Below, piece after piece: positions 20,046-30,555 of a stretch of 64,000 bases of DNA. Every line of letters begins with the position of its first letter. Position 1 is the first letter of the stretch. A program made the translations under genes and the position numbers. This DNA is from Brassica napus (lineage: Eukaryota; Streptophyta; Magnoliopsida; Brassicales; Brassicaceae): assembly GCF_020379485.1 (NCBI RefSeq), contig NC_063437.1:6794223-6858222 (forward strand), in the 5' to 3' direction. Under the pieces are notes generated by a model that did no database searches, was not told where the DNA came from, and saw nothing but the letters and a program-made list of their open reading frames with translations.

Positions 20046-21393
20046 ATGACTATAACCAAGCGCTGAGTGGGAGGCAACCCACTATTAGGTATTTTACTTT
20101 GGTTTTATTAGCTAGCATTTAATTTCTTTCGTTTTATTTCTTTCAGATTTAGGAGACCCAAGTAGGAGGACCTGAATATCGACCGACGACGAGACGTCGA
20201 CATCGTTCGACATAGGCAACCACACGACGATCGATGTACCACTTACCCATCGATCGATATCTAATCTGGTCAGATGTATCTTCCCTACTTGTTACATTTC
20301 GTACATCATAAACTATTCATCATAACTCCGGCTGAGTTACACTGGGACAGTGTAATTTAAGTCTGGGGGAGATTTACTGATATAATTTATTTTATTCTTA
20401 TGTAAAAAGGAATTTCAAATAAATTATGCTTAGCTATTGAAAATATGGACTATAATCTTATATTGATTTAAACATGAATATCTAACCAATCTTTAGCACC
20501 ATTTTAGATTTACTGATTGCAGATAGCACTAAAGATGCTAAAGCGGGTCAACCTATCAACTACACACTTGCCTTGAACCGTATGAAGTAACCAAAGCTGA
20601 TTTCCAACACTAAACCTGACATAACCGCTTGTCTTGGGGCTTGGTATACATGGGATCGGATTCTTCAGACAGGTCTGGAAGGTAACGCCTGGTTTAGATT
20701 ATTTATCACATTTTCTCTCTCTAAATTTCGACCCTAGATTAGTTAGTGAGTATTCTATTAAAAAAATATATATAATAATAAAAAAATAAATAAGATCTAT
20801 TGTTTAATTAGGATGAGTCTGAACATGACTTGATGGCTAAAACCATTAAGGCTTGATTCATAAAGACTCAACTAAAAGAGTTCGAAACGGGACTTGGAGG
20901 CGGCAAAGAACTCTTGGATATATGTCAAAAAGAAGTGAACAGAACTTGGTGGCAACCACCATTCAGTTTTGATTCATGGAAGCCTGTCCAATCTTGGTCA
21001 CTGATCCTGCAATGGAAGCAGACTTTAACTCAAGAGAGAAATTTAGAGAGAGAGAAACAAGGAACTAACTTTTACCTGCAGCTTCAGATACCTGTCTGAA
21101 ATCCTTGCATCATGTGATCGATATTCCCAAGGTAAAGCATTCACTTTATATTTATGCTAAGAAATGAAATCAGTAGAGAGGATGTCAGACGTGAATTGAT
21201 GAGTTGTGTTATGTTAGAAATGGTTGCTAAGCTAGGATATTGCATAGTGTGCTTTTGTGATTAGGACTTTTTAAATGTGGTTGCAAAATTGTTGAGGAAA
21301 GATTTCTATGTTTTAAAATCTTAATCCCAAATATTTTCAAACCTCTTTCAGAGAGACTGCCTGTATGTTTTGCTTGAGGACAAGCAAAAGGGT
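20046..21393 (+). other. Athila-1 3' non-coding tail
   Basis: It starts with GCGCTGAGTGGGAGGCAACCCACT, matching the GGGAGGCAACCCA-type sequence I know from the 3' region of Athila-like elements. A polypurine-like AAGTCTGGGGGAGA lies at about 20,361-20,374, and a second at 21,394. The rest is AT-rich and has no supported ORF. The mirrored region in Athila-2 is 25,317-26,609. Confidence 0.6.
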
Positions 21394-21407
21394 AAGTCTG
21401 GGGGAGT
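21394..21407 (+). other. Polypurine tract of Athila-1
   Basis: AAGTCTGGGGGAGT directly precedes the 3' LTR start TGATATACC. Confidence 0.75.
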
Positions 21408-21456
21408 TGATATACCTTGGATTTGACCCATTTTTATCCATGGTATATAAGTATTT

Positions 21457-21506
<50 letters not shown>

Positions 21507-22746
21507 ATGTTTTCTACTCTTCTAGGTATGTTTTCAGGTTCAGGTGCATTTCGGAGTAAAGCTATGACTTTGGAGCATTTTGGAGCTTAAAGGACATTTC
21601 ACCCGAGCTGACCACTTAGAGGTCAACGAGAGGAAGAATAATCGATCGATGCGCATCAGTGCTGACGATCGATATCAGGAAATGCCTCGACAGATGAAGA
21701 TTAATATCGATCGATGTACACAAGTACCATCGATCGATGTCGAGACACCAGACGCGACATTTTGGATTCAGCAGACTTAAAAACCAAGGCCAAGCCAAAT
21801 TACCAAAATGCCCTGACGAGTTTTTAACCTAGTAGAATATATACTGCCTAAGTGTTTTGACGGCAAAAGAACAGAGCTTTTCTAGACCTAGTTTTGTTAC
21901 AAGTTTCATTTGGGAGAGAAGATCACTTGTGATTGGAACTCCTTGTTTCTATTTCTTTTCATCTATTCTATGAGTTTCTATTTCTCTATTGATATGAATT
22001 GCTTTGCTATGTCTGAGTAGTTCAACTGTTAGATCCAGGGTTCAGATAGGTTTGTGGGATTAGCCCCAAACTATAGATCTGCCTTGTTGTGATATTCATG
22101 ATAGATTTGTATTCATTGCTTGTCTTAGCCTTGCTAACTAGAACTTGATCATAGGATTGCATATTCAAGCACCCTTGTTATCCCATCCTGACATCTATCT
22201 ATCATATTAGGATTGCTAGAGAGGGCGAACCGCCAATTTAGAATCATAGTAGGGCATTTCATACTCGCGCATAGGCCTGGCTAGAACCCGTCGATCGATG
22301 TCCTCAACTGACAATCGATCGACGTTGGCAAAGGTGTATCGGTCGACGTCTTAATAGACTATCGATCGACACTCTTTCGTTGTCTGCATACTAACCGTTG
22401 AGACACAAGATCTAGTCTGTTAACCAGTGGTACATGCGACAGCTGATCACTGAGTTAAGCGAATAAGCTCAAATATATTATGCATGCAACAATTAGGCAT
22501 CTATAGGTATTATAATCTCCAACACCTAAATAGTGGCCCTGCATCTAATATGATTTCCAACCAAGTTACATTTATTATTTACTCGCTTGTTACTATTGCT
22601 ATTTCATTTAAACATTTACAACCTTTAGAATTAATAAACACTAGATTTAATTGTTCCCTAGCTCCTTGTGGATTCGATCTCTAAGTACTACATCTGAACC
22701 TCTTTTGATGAGAGTAACACTCCTTAGGGTAATTTGAGTGGTATCA
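21408..22746 (+). repeat. Athila-1 3' LTR
   Basis: 1,339 bp. TGATATACC...GGTATCA. It includes a TA microsatellite at about 21,460-21,505, which accounts for most of the length difference from the 5' LTR. TCGATCGA motifs match those of the 5' LTR. Confidence 0.88.
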
Positions 22747-22751
22747 GTGCC
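22747..22751. repeat. Target site duplication of Athila-1, right copy
   Basis: GTGCC, same as 12,673-12,677. Confidence 0.85.
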
Positions 22752-22802
22752 ACTGCCTCCGTTGAGAGGAGTCCGCCCGTTATCCCCGTCGTCAGTTGAC
22801 AT
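22752..22802 (-). pseudogene. Tat-A gag, first codons (start of the split gene)
   Basis: The minus-strand ATG at 22,802 begins MSTDDGDNGRTPLNGGS. It is interrupted by the Athila-1 insertion and continues in frame at 12,677. It follows the Tat-A PBS with a short leader. Confidence 0.7.
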
Positions 22803-22845
22803 GTCTGATGGAGCGTGATGTGGTTTAGAGTTAGATTGATCCGTA

Positions 22846-22857
22846 CCCCCCCCCCCC
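22846..22857. repeat. Homopolymer C12 in the Tat-A leader
   Basis: Twelve consecutive C on the plus strand (G on the element's sense strand) between PBS and gag start. It may be a polymorphic or sequencing-sensitive run. Confidence 0.85.
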
Positions 22858-22858
22858 G

Positions 22859-22874
22859 CCTCTTTCTAGCGCCA
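22859..22874 (-). other. Primer binding site of Tat-A
   Basis: The minus strand reads TGGCGCTAGAAAGAGG directly after the LTR end CCCACA plus a short spacer. Its position relative to LTR and gag start confirms a minus-oriented Tat element. Confidence 0.7.
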
Positions 22875-22877
22875 AAC

Positions 22878-23767
22878 TGTGGGAACCGAAATTTGCACTG
22901 CTGATTTCGGTTTAAATAAGGAAACTAGGAAAACCCTAATTTCTCAAAGGCCCCGGATATATGCTAATACCACACGCCAAGCAATTAGAACACAAGAATA
23001 ACAACAATAAAGTATAAGAAATCGAAAAGAGAGCAAAATAGATCTTATTTCGAATTTGCGTCTGACCGTTACAACAAGGTAATAGCCTGGGCTTCGAGAG
23101 CAGTCGGCGAGATTACTAGTTCTAAAACCTTAAGACTACAAAAACCTAGTTGAGTCGCAGCTCGAATATCAAAAACGGAAAGTTGCCTAAAATTGCTCTA
23201 AGTGCTCAGTTTGCTCTGAAAAGTTCTCTCTCCATGCCTCTCCCCTAGGACTCCTTATATACTCACTCCTAGGTCGGTTTACGCTTTTACTCTTCTGCCC
23301 TTAAGCCGTCATAGCATAAAAATTGAGATATTCCATTTTTTCCGATCTTCGTAATTATCTTAAAAATTTTGTATTTATCCGCAGAAACTTGACATTTATC
23401 TCTCCTTGCGCACCAAGCGTAAACCGTCCTACGGTTTATGGGATTTTGGTTAAGAAATTGCAAGTTGGGCCTCGAGTCGTGTCTTAGGTCCCTTTAGGCC
23501 GTCTTCCGACTTGAAACGTTTATTACGATTTCTTTCGATAAAGAACAAACTTTCTGCGGTTTTACCGCAAAGTTTGATTGATAACTTAGAATGGCGGAAA
23601 ACATGAACTGAGTTTGCTACGGACTTCAGGAGATAGCATCGAAGGATAGACGAGAATTCATGGACTGATGTCGAATCGACGTTTCGGAAGAGCTCAGTCG
23701 CTACGTAGCGATCAGGCGTGGCTCGAGCTCAGTCGCTACGTTGCGACCGAGCGGGACAGACGCTCGT
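22878..23767 (-). mobile_element. Tat-A 5' LTR, lacking its U3 start
   Basis: On the plus strand it begins TGTGGGAACC (the element's 3' LTR end is GGTTCCCACA). A TATATAAG TATA box is at 23,255-23,262 on the minus strand. Hairpin repeats at 23,690-23,760 match those of Tat-D and Tat-B. Homology to the next LTR piece resets at about 23,768, so the U3 start is missing. Confidence 0.7.
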
Positions 23768-23965
23768 AAGATGTTATTTTGAATCCGCGTAAGAGAGTTG
23801 CAATCATTACAAGAGATTATAAAAGCTTCGGCTGCAAGAGCTGTCAGCGAATTACCTTGTACTAGCAACCTAAAACCTAGTTGAGTCGCAGCTCGATAAT
23901 AGAAGACGAAAAAGATATGAAAACGATTTTGATTGATTTCGGACTGAACCATATGAGAGGCTGCC
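23768..23965 (-). mobile_element. Tat-B LTR, 3' segment
   Basis: It resembles 23,050-23,180 of the Tat-A LTR (shared CCTAGTTGAGTCGCAGCTCGA). It is cut on the right by Athila-2 and continues at 34,884 beyond the inserted elements. Its own last 160 bp or so are missing on the left. Confidence 0.6.
23961..23965. repeat. Target site duplication of Athila-2, left copy
   Basis: CTGCC, repeated at 33,559-33,563. Confidence 0.85.
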
Positions 23966-25301
23966 TGATACTACTCAAATTACCCTAAGGAGTGTTACTC
24001 TCATCAAAAGAGGTTCAGATGTAGTACTTAGGGATCGAATCCACAAGGAGCTAGGAAACAATTAAATCTAGTGTTTATTAATTCTAAGAGTTGCAAATGT
24101 TTAAATGAAGTAGCAATAGTAACAAGCGAAGTAAATAATAAATGTAACTTGGTTGGAAATTATATTAGATGCAGGACCACTATTCAGGTGTTGGAGATTA
24201 TAATATCTATAGATGCCTAATTGTTGCATGCATGATATGTTAGAGCTCAATCGCTTAACTCAGTGATCAGCTGTCGCATGTTTCACTGGTTAAGAGGCTA
24301 GATCTCGTGTCTCAACGGTTAGTATGTTGACAACGAGAGAGTGTCGATCGATGGTCCTATTGGGACATCGACCGATACACCTTTGCCTACGTCGACCGAT
24401 AGTCAGTTGAGGACATCGATCGACGAGTTTTAGCCAGACCTATGCGGGAGTATGATATGCCCTATTAAGATACTAAATTGGCGGTTAGCCCTCTCTAGCA
24501 GTCCTAATATGATAGATAGATGTCAGGATGGGATAACAAGGGTGCTTGAGAATGCAATCCTATGATCAAGTTCTAGTTAGCTAGGCTAAAACAAGCAATG
24601 AATACAAATCTATCATGAATATCACAACAAGGCACATCTATAGTTTGGGGCTAATCCCACAAACCTATCTGAACCCTGGATCTAATAATTGAACTACTGA
24701 GACATAGCAAAGCAATTCAAAACAACGAAGAAATGGGAATTCATAGAATAGATGAAAAGAAATGGAAACAAAGAGTTCCAATCACAAGTGATCTTCTCTC
24801 CAAAACTCTCTCTTCTCTCTCAAAGTAAAATTGTAACTCTCTAAAAAACTCTAAAACTAACTCCTTTTCTGCCGTCAAAACACTTAGGAAGTAAATAATC
24901 TACTAGGTTAAAATTCGTCAGGGCATTTTCGTAATTTGGCTTGGCCTTGGGTTTTAAGTCCGCTGGATCCAAAATGTCGCGTGTCTGATGTCTCGACATC
25001 GATCAATGGTACTTGTGTACATCGATCGATATTAATCTTCATCTGTCGAGGCATCTCTTGGTATCAATCGTCAGCACTGGATGCGCATCGATCGATTGTT
25101 CTTCCTCTCGTCGACCTCTACATGGTCAGCTCGGGTGAAACGTCCTTTAAGCTCCAAAATGCTCCAAAGTCATAGCTTTACTCCGAAATGCACCTGAACC
25201 TGAAAACATACCTAGAAGAGTAAAAAGCATAGATATATATATATATATAGTAAAACACTTATATACCATGTATGAAAACGGGTCAAATCCAAGGTATATC
25301 A
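23966..25301 (-). repeat. Athila-2 3' LTR
   Basis: 1,336 bp. On the plus strand it reads TGATACTACTC...GGTATATCA. It is flanked on the element side by the reversed polypurine tract. Confidence 0.85.
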
Positions 25302-25316
25302 ACTCCCCAGACTTAC
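25302..25316 (-). other. Polypurine tract of Athila-2
   Basis: The plus strand reads ACTCCCCAGACTTAC, that is GTAAGTCTGGGGAGT on the element strand, next to the 3' LTR. Confidence 0.75.
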
Positions 25317-26609
25317 CCTTTTGCTTGTCCTCAAGCAAAACATACATGCAGTCTCTCTGAAAGAGGTTTGAAAATTTTAGGGACTTAAGATTTTAAAGCA
25401 TAGAAATCTTTTCCTCAACAATTTTGCAACCACATTTAAAAAGTCCTAATCACAGAAGCACACTATGCAATATCCTAGCTTAGCAACCATTTCTAATATA
25501 ACACAACTCATCAATTCACGTCTGACATCTCCTCTACTGATTTCATTTCTTAGCATAAATATAAAGTAAATGTTTTACCTTGGGAGTATCGATCATAGGA
25601 TGCAAGGATTTCAGACAAGTATCTGGAGCTGCAGGTAAAAGTTAGTTCCTAGTTTCTCTCTCTCTAATTTTCTCTCTTGAGTCAAAGTCTGCTTCCATTG
25701 CAGGATCAGTGACCAAGATTGGACAGGCTTCCATGAATCAAAACTTAATGGTGGTTGCCACCAAGCTCTATTCACTTCTTTTTACCTATATCCAAGAGTT
25801 CTTTGTGAAAGCGAGCCTTGAAGATTGCCGCCTCCAAGTCCCATTTCGAACTCTTTTATTGGAGTCTTTATGAATCAAGCCTTAATGGTTTTAGCCACCA
25901 AGTTCTGTTCAGACTCATCCTAAGTAAACAATAGATCTTATATTTTTTTTATTTTTTTTAAACTTACTAACTATTCTAGGGTCGAAATTTAGAGAGAGAA
26001 AACGTGATAAATAATCTACATAAGGCGGTACCTTCCAGACTTGTGTGAAGAATCCGATCCCATGTATACCAAGCCCCAAGACAAGCGGTTATGTCAGGTT
26101 TAATGTTGGAAATCAGCTTTGGTTACTTCATACGGTCAAGGTGAGTGTGTAGTTGATAGGTTGATTGGTTAGATATTCAAGCTTAAATCAATATAATATA
26201 TTAGTCCTTATTTTCAATAACTAAGCATAATTTATTAAAATTCTTTTTTTATAAGAATAAAATAAATTATATCAGTAAATCTCCCCCCCAGACTTAAATT
26301 ACACTGTCCCAGTGTAACGCAGCCGGAGTCATGATGGAATAGTTCATGATGTGCGAAATGTAACAAGTAAAGAAGATACATCTGACCGGATTAGATATCG
26401 ATCGATGTGTAAATGTTACATCGATCGTCGTGTGGTTGTCTATGTCGAGCGATGTCGACGTCTCGTCGGCGGTCGATATCCAGATCCTCCTACTTGGGTC
26501 TCCTAAATCTGAAAGAAATAAAACGAAAGTAAATAAATACTAGCTAATAAAACCAAAATAAAATACCTAATAGTGGGTTGCCTCCCACTCAGCGCTTGGT
26601 TATAGTCAT
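25317..26609 (-). other. Athila-2 3' non-coding tail
   Basis: Counterpart of 20,046-21,393. It has a second polypurine-like tract (plus strand TCTCCCCCCCAGACTT at about 26,280) and AGTGGGTTGCCTCCCACTCAGCGC at about 26,572-26,595. No supported gene. Confidence 0.6.
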
Positions 26610-27189
26610 TTAGCTTGACTGTGGTAGTGATTGGCTATTGGGATGAGAAGCAGCTTCTTGTTGGAAAACAAGCATCCACGTCATCTCTGCACATTCTGGA
26701 CCAAGATGCAATGAAACTTCTTGTGGCCTCATCATTTCTTGTCCATTTGTCATCCATCTTCTCAAGTACATTGGAGATGTTCTGTAGCCTATCTTGAATG
26801 TTGTCAATGCTGACTGGTGCCAGCCTATGTTGTCATAGGCGTATGCTGAAAGTTCTGTCATTTCCTTGTGCATTGACTCTTATCGTTTGGTGTATCAGCT
26901 GCTCGCCGGCTGGTGTAGACTCGGCGTCGATCGATGCGATTATGTGTTCGTCGGTCGATCTCGGTGACTTACCATCGAGCGATTTGCTCGCGTCCTGTCG
27001 ATCGATGCTGATATCTGGTACTGAGCTGCGAGTTGCCTCTGAATGGCTTTGACTTCTTTCTGTAGCCATTCTGCGTGGCTGTCTAGTCCACTGATTTTGT
27101 TGTCGAATGGAAAGTAGATGTCATCGCAGCGTTTGTCAAGTCCTTCCTCCATGGTGTCTATTGCAGTGTAGATCTTGGATGTGATCTTG
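26610..27189 (-). pseudogene. Athila-2 SID-rich region, C-terminal end
   Basis: Broken frames (27,329-26,940, 27,069-26,833, 26,873-26,610) match the end of the Athila-1 region, including the terminal MMRPQEVSLHLGPECAEMTW and SQSLPQSS segments. SID motifs are partly altered (for example TCGAGCGA), showing independent decay. Confidence 0.6.
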
Positions 27190-28038
27190 TCAACCTCTGC
27201 TGCTGTGTAAGGAAGTAAACTCCACATGATTCTTGCCATCGATCCAAGGCCCTCGTATCCTGTCGATCGATGCTGATTTTGCCTGCAAAAAATTTTGATT
27301 AGTAATGTTATCAATATCCCTTTGGGCATGAAGTAGTTGACTAGACAATTTGTTTAAATCTATCATGACTGGCGATATGAAGCGGTCATGCATGTCCTCG
27401 TAAGTCCTCAGCCTCTCATTCATGGCTGAGATCTTAGCGTCGAACGATGTGATGGTACACACGTCGATCGATGTGGCTGGTTGTTGGTCCTTCTTGCGAA
27501 TGGTGTCCAGATCTTGCTGTAGTAGCTCGATTTTAGTGCTCAGCCAGTCCACGTTGTTGTTGAGAGGGTAGTACACGTCGTTTATCCTCGTGTCGATGTA
27601 CGAGATTTCCCATTCATCCTTGTGTTCTGCTGAACATTGCGGTTCTGCAGGGATCTGGGCTGTAGGAAGACTAACGTCGATCGATGGTGCTTGTGGTGCG
27701 TCGATCGATGCTGAGGTTGTGGCTTCCTTCTCAAGTTGTTGACGTAAACTCTCAATTTCTGTCCTCATTTCTATTATACTTCTGAAAAGCTCATTGTAGC
27801 CTCTATCCAAAGGTTGATGTGTATCTTCTACCAATGTTTTGAGCTCCTCTCCCAGTTTTTCCTGAGCTCCACAAATACCAGTCACCATCTCGTTGATTTC
27901 ATCTTTGGTGTAGAATTCTGGTGCCAGTCTTGTGAGTGTGAAGGAAGTGGCATTTTCTGGAAGACAGATGTGGCTCTCTTCAAAAAGAGATGCTCTTTCC
28001 AGTAATTTCCTGATGTCGTCCTTTGTGACAGGTATCAT
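27190..28038 (-). CDS. Athila-2 SID-rich protein, 282-residue open segment
   Basis: This is the longest uninterrupted piece of the unknown region. It begins within the DIRKLLERASLFEESHICLP unit. It then has an acidic helix (YTKDEINEMVTGICGAQEKL), long coiled-coil-like helices (ELFRSIIEMRTEIESLRQQL and VDWLSTKIELLQQDLDTIRK), and SID motifs between them. The last residues (FTSLHSSRG) come from a frameshift. Residue content is acidic and helical without Cys/His clusters. I do not recognise a catalytic domain. It may be a structural ORF replacing pol; no function is claimed. Confidence 0.6.
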   Translation of the reverse strand: MIPVTKDDIRKLLERASLFEESHICLPENATSFTLTRLAPEFYTKDEINEMVTGICGAQEKLGEELKTLVEDTHQPLDRGYNELFRSIIEMRTEIESLRQQLEKEATTSASIDAPQAPSIDVSLPTAQIPAEPQCSAEHKDEWEISYIDTRINDVYYPLNNNVDWLSTKIELLQQDLDTIRKKDQQPATSIDVCTITSFDAKISAMNERLRTYEDMHDRFISPVMIDLNKLSSQLLHAQRDIDNITNQNFLQAKSASIDRIRGPWIDGKNHVEFTSLHSSRG

Positions 28039-29221
28039 CTCACCAGCTACGCCTCGTGCGTGTCCACACTCATCTCTGTAGACTCCATACTCGTCCCTTC
28101 GTTCTCAAGTGAACTTTCTGGCTCCGTACATGTCATAAGCGCGGTTTCCAAATTCATACCGACTATCGATCGACGTCGGGTCATCCTTATCGATCGACGT
28201 TGGTGTTACCCTGTCTATCGATGTCTCAGTTGTCCCGTCGATCGATGCTTGCCCTTTTGGTTGGCATGATAAATCTGGATTGATTTATGTTGTGGTGACT
28301 CCTACGTGGTTGTTAGGATCGGTTTGAATGACGCCTGGAGTGCCACATTGCAATGAGAATAGGTTGTCAGGTCCATTGGCCACTTGAAGGATATCTGCTA
28401 TGTCCTCTCTGGACACTTGTAAGATCCTTCCATCTATTGCACGTGCGTTGCCATCTGGGTCCATGAAAATACCAAATTCATCAGGTGTTAGAAAACCATA
28501 ATCAATGTTTGCATTATCAATAGATTTAGAAATAGAAAGATTAGGGTTTAGAGTAGTATCGATCGATGTTGATATAGATGCATCGATCGATGGCAGAGTA
28601 ATTTCTGCAGAACTTGTGTTCTTGAGATGATTGCTCTTCATGGATTTTCCTGTTGATGTAGAAGGAAGTGTTTCATCTTATTTGCTTGTGTGTCTGCTCT
28701 GGTGTGTTGAGGTGGTTTCGGGGGTGCAAAACGATTTATATAGGTATCTATAAACCTAGTTGGAGAGGGAATATTCTCCTTCTCCTGAATTTTCGCTGCG
28801 GTGCGAATATCGATCAATGTTCCTGTATTGGTGTCGATCGATGTGACCGGTTGTTTTGCTGGACGAGGGTGGGTATCGACCGATATGGAGTGCACTTCGT
28901 CGAACGATGTTGGAAACGTGTTGGTGGACTTATGTTTTCAAATCTTTCATCTTGCAAAAAAATTTCTATTGCACGTTCTTTCCAATAATCCTCATCGTAT
29001 TCCTCTGTATGTTCCTCGTTAGGTGAAGTAATTACAGTGTCAACTGCAAAACTTTCATGGAAACCACTGTCTGCCCAACTGCCTATGGAATAATTATCAC
29101 ATCCTCTCTTGCTTGGAGGTTGGAAGGCAAAGTGTGGGTAACAATGATTCGGTGGAGCAAAATGGTCAACCGGCTGCTTTACGTCGAGCGACGTGTTGTT
29201 GCGGTCATCGGTCACGTTGAC
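28039..29221 (-). pseudogene. Athila-2 SID-rich region, N-terminal and middle parts
   Basis: ORF 29,215-28,814 holds an acidic stretch (NEEHTEEYDEDYWKERAIEI). ORF 28,641-28,285 has YGFLTPDEFGIFMDPDGNAR, then IDGRILQVSREDIADILQVA. Frameshifts and a stop (TAA at 28,285-28,287) separate the pieces. Order and content match Athila-1 17,280-18,640. Confidence 0.6.
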
Positions 29222-30143
29222 TCATTTGAATCGATCGATGGAAAGTGGGTGTGTCGATCGATTCCGAGTATTCTGTTTCGTACTCCGATTCGTACTCTGC
29301 TCCACAATGGCATGCGCCAAAGAAGCCAAGTTCTTTCCGTAATCCACAGAATTAATAACCTTTCTCTTAGGTTGGATAGGGTCGTAGTGGATGTTGGGGT
29401 CTATGAGCGTCAGACACAATTTGTTTTTGTTCATGTCACATACATGTCCTATTGTAGCTAGGAAAGATCTTCCAAGCAGAAGTGAAGAGTTCCAGTTAAG
29501 CTCGATGTCTAGGACATGAAAATCTACCGGGACAAGGGCATTAACAATCTGTACCTCCAGATCTCGTATGATACCTCCTGATCGTTTTTCTGAAAGATCC
29601 ACGAAGGTGAAGGATTTTATTGAAGGTTCGATGGTCAAACCAAGTTGGTCTGCCATGATCCTAGGAAGGATACTAACTGATGCTCCTGTGTCACACATTG
29701 AATGGGGAAATTCAACACCCTTGACTACGCATGGTATTGCAAATTTCCCAGGATCACTCTTCTTCGTCAATGTGATGCTTTGTCTCATCGTCTCTCTGAC
29801 TTGATGAAACATTCTCCTAATGTCCTCCTCAGTTACCTTTGTTTCTCTGAAGAACATCCACAACCGTGTGTGAAGTAAGCTTCATCAAAAGCTTTTTCGA
29901 TTGGGATTCTGAGGACTCTTTTAGTGAAACCATCCATCTCTTCTTGTTAGCTTCCCTCTTAAGGTTCTTAGGAGTTTTCTCCTTTCTTTTCCTTAACCTT
30001 CTCCCTTCAGTTTCCTGATTTTCTTGAACTGGTTCTGGTGAACTATTTAAAGGGTTGGGTTTTTCTTCGGTTGGGTTCGCTAATGGTTTAGGTGGTGGTC
30101 TGAGTGTGTTGATATAATCATTACCGACTGAGGGTAACCGCAC
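29222..30143 (-). pseudogene. Athila-2 aspartic protease region, one frameshift
   Basis: ORF 30,143-29,829 has the basic linker (EGRRLRKRKEKTPKNLKRE) and then shifts frame near 29,940. ORF 29,863-29,222 carries the protease with active site CDTGASVSILPRIMA and the LLLGRSFLATIGHVCDM segment. The catalytic Asp is intact. A single base deletion relative to Athila-1 explains the break. Confidence 0.75.
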
Positions 30144-30555
30144 TCGGTATGTCAGAGGTGCCTGTCGATCGATGGGAGGTGGGGTGTGACGATCGACGTC
30201 GGACTCACTCTGTCGATCAATGGTTGGCTCAACCGATCGATCGATTTTATCATAGAAAGGAAGGGTGGGTGAGGATGCTTAGCTGCGAATTCTTCATGAG
30301 TTGGAATTCGAACCGCATTGCATTCAGTCGATTCAGCGGACGACGTCGATCGATGACTGGAGTAATCTGTCCATCGATTTTCGTCATGGTCTATCGATCA
30401 ATGCGAGTTCATCGACATCGGTCGACACCATTGGGATCCGCCGAGACTCATGGAGCTTTCGATTTCGAAGTCTCCTTCCTCAAGCTTTTCATTTCTACCA
30501 CTTGCCAGAAATCATCATCTATGATGGCATTTAGGTGGTGTTTTCCTTTATCAGC
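30144..30555 (-). repeat. TCGATCGA cluster between gag and protease of Athila-2
   Basis: It corresponds to about 16,262-16,530 of Athila-1 and keeps most motifs, some with point changes (GATCAA, GGTCGA). Confidence 0.7.

Larger units (their letters stand above)
12678..22746 (+). mobile_element. Athila-1: full-length Athila-type gypsy element without visible pol
   Basis: The 10,069-bp element has two LTRs (12,678-13,983 and 21,408-22,746), a PBS, a polypurine tract and a 5-bp TSD (GTGCC). Internal order is gag, aspartic protease, a long Ser-Ile-Asp-rich broken coding region, and a non-coding 3' tail. No RT (YxDD), RNase H or integrase motif is visible on either strand. It interrupts the Tat-A gag about 18 codons from its start. 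TCGATCGA palindromes with 24-bp spacing occur throughout. Confidence 0.88.

Noticed and set aside
21459..21505. AT-rich run as a possible replication origin or matrix attachment site
   Set aside because: It is a simple TA microsatellite inside the LTR, and length varies between LTR copies.
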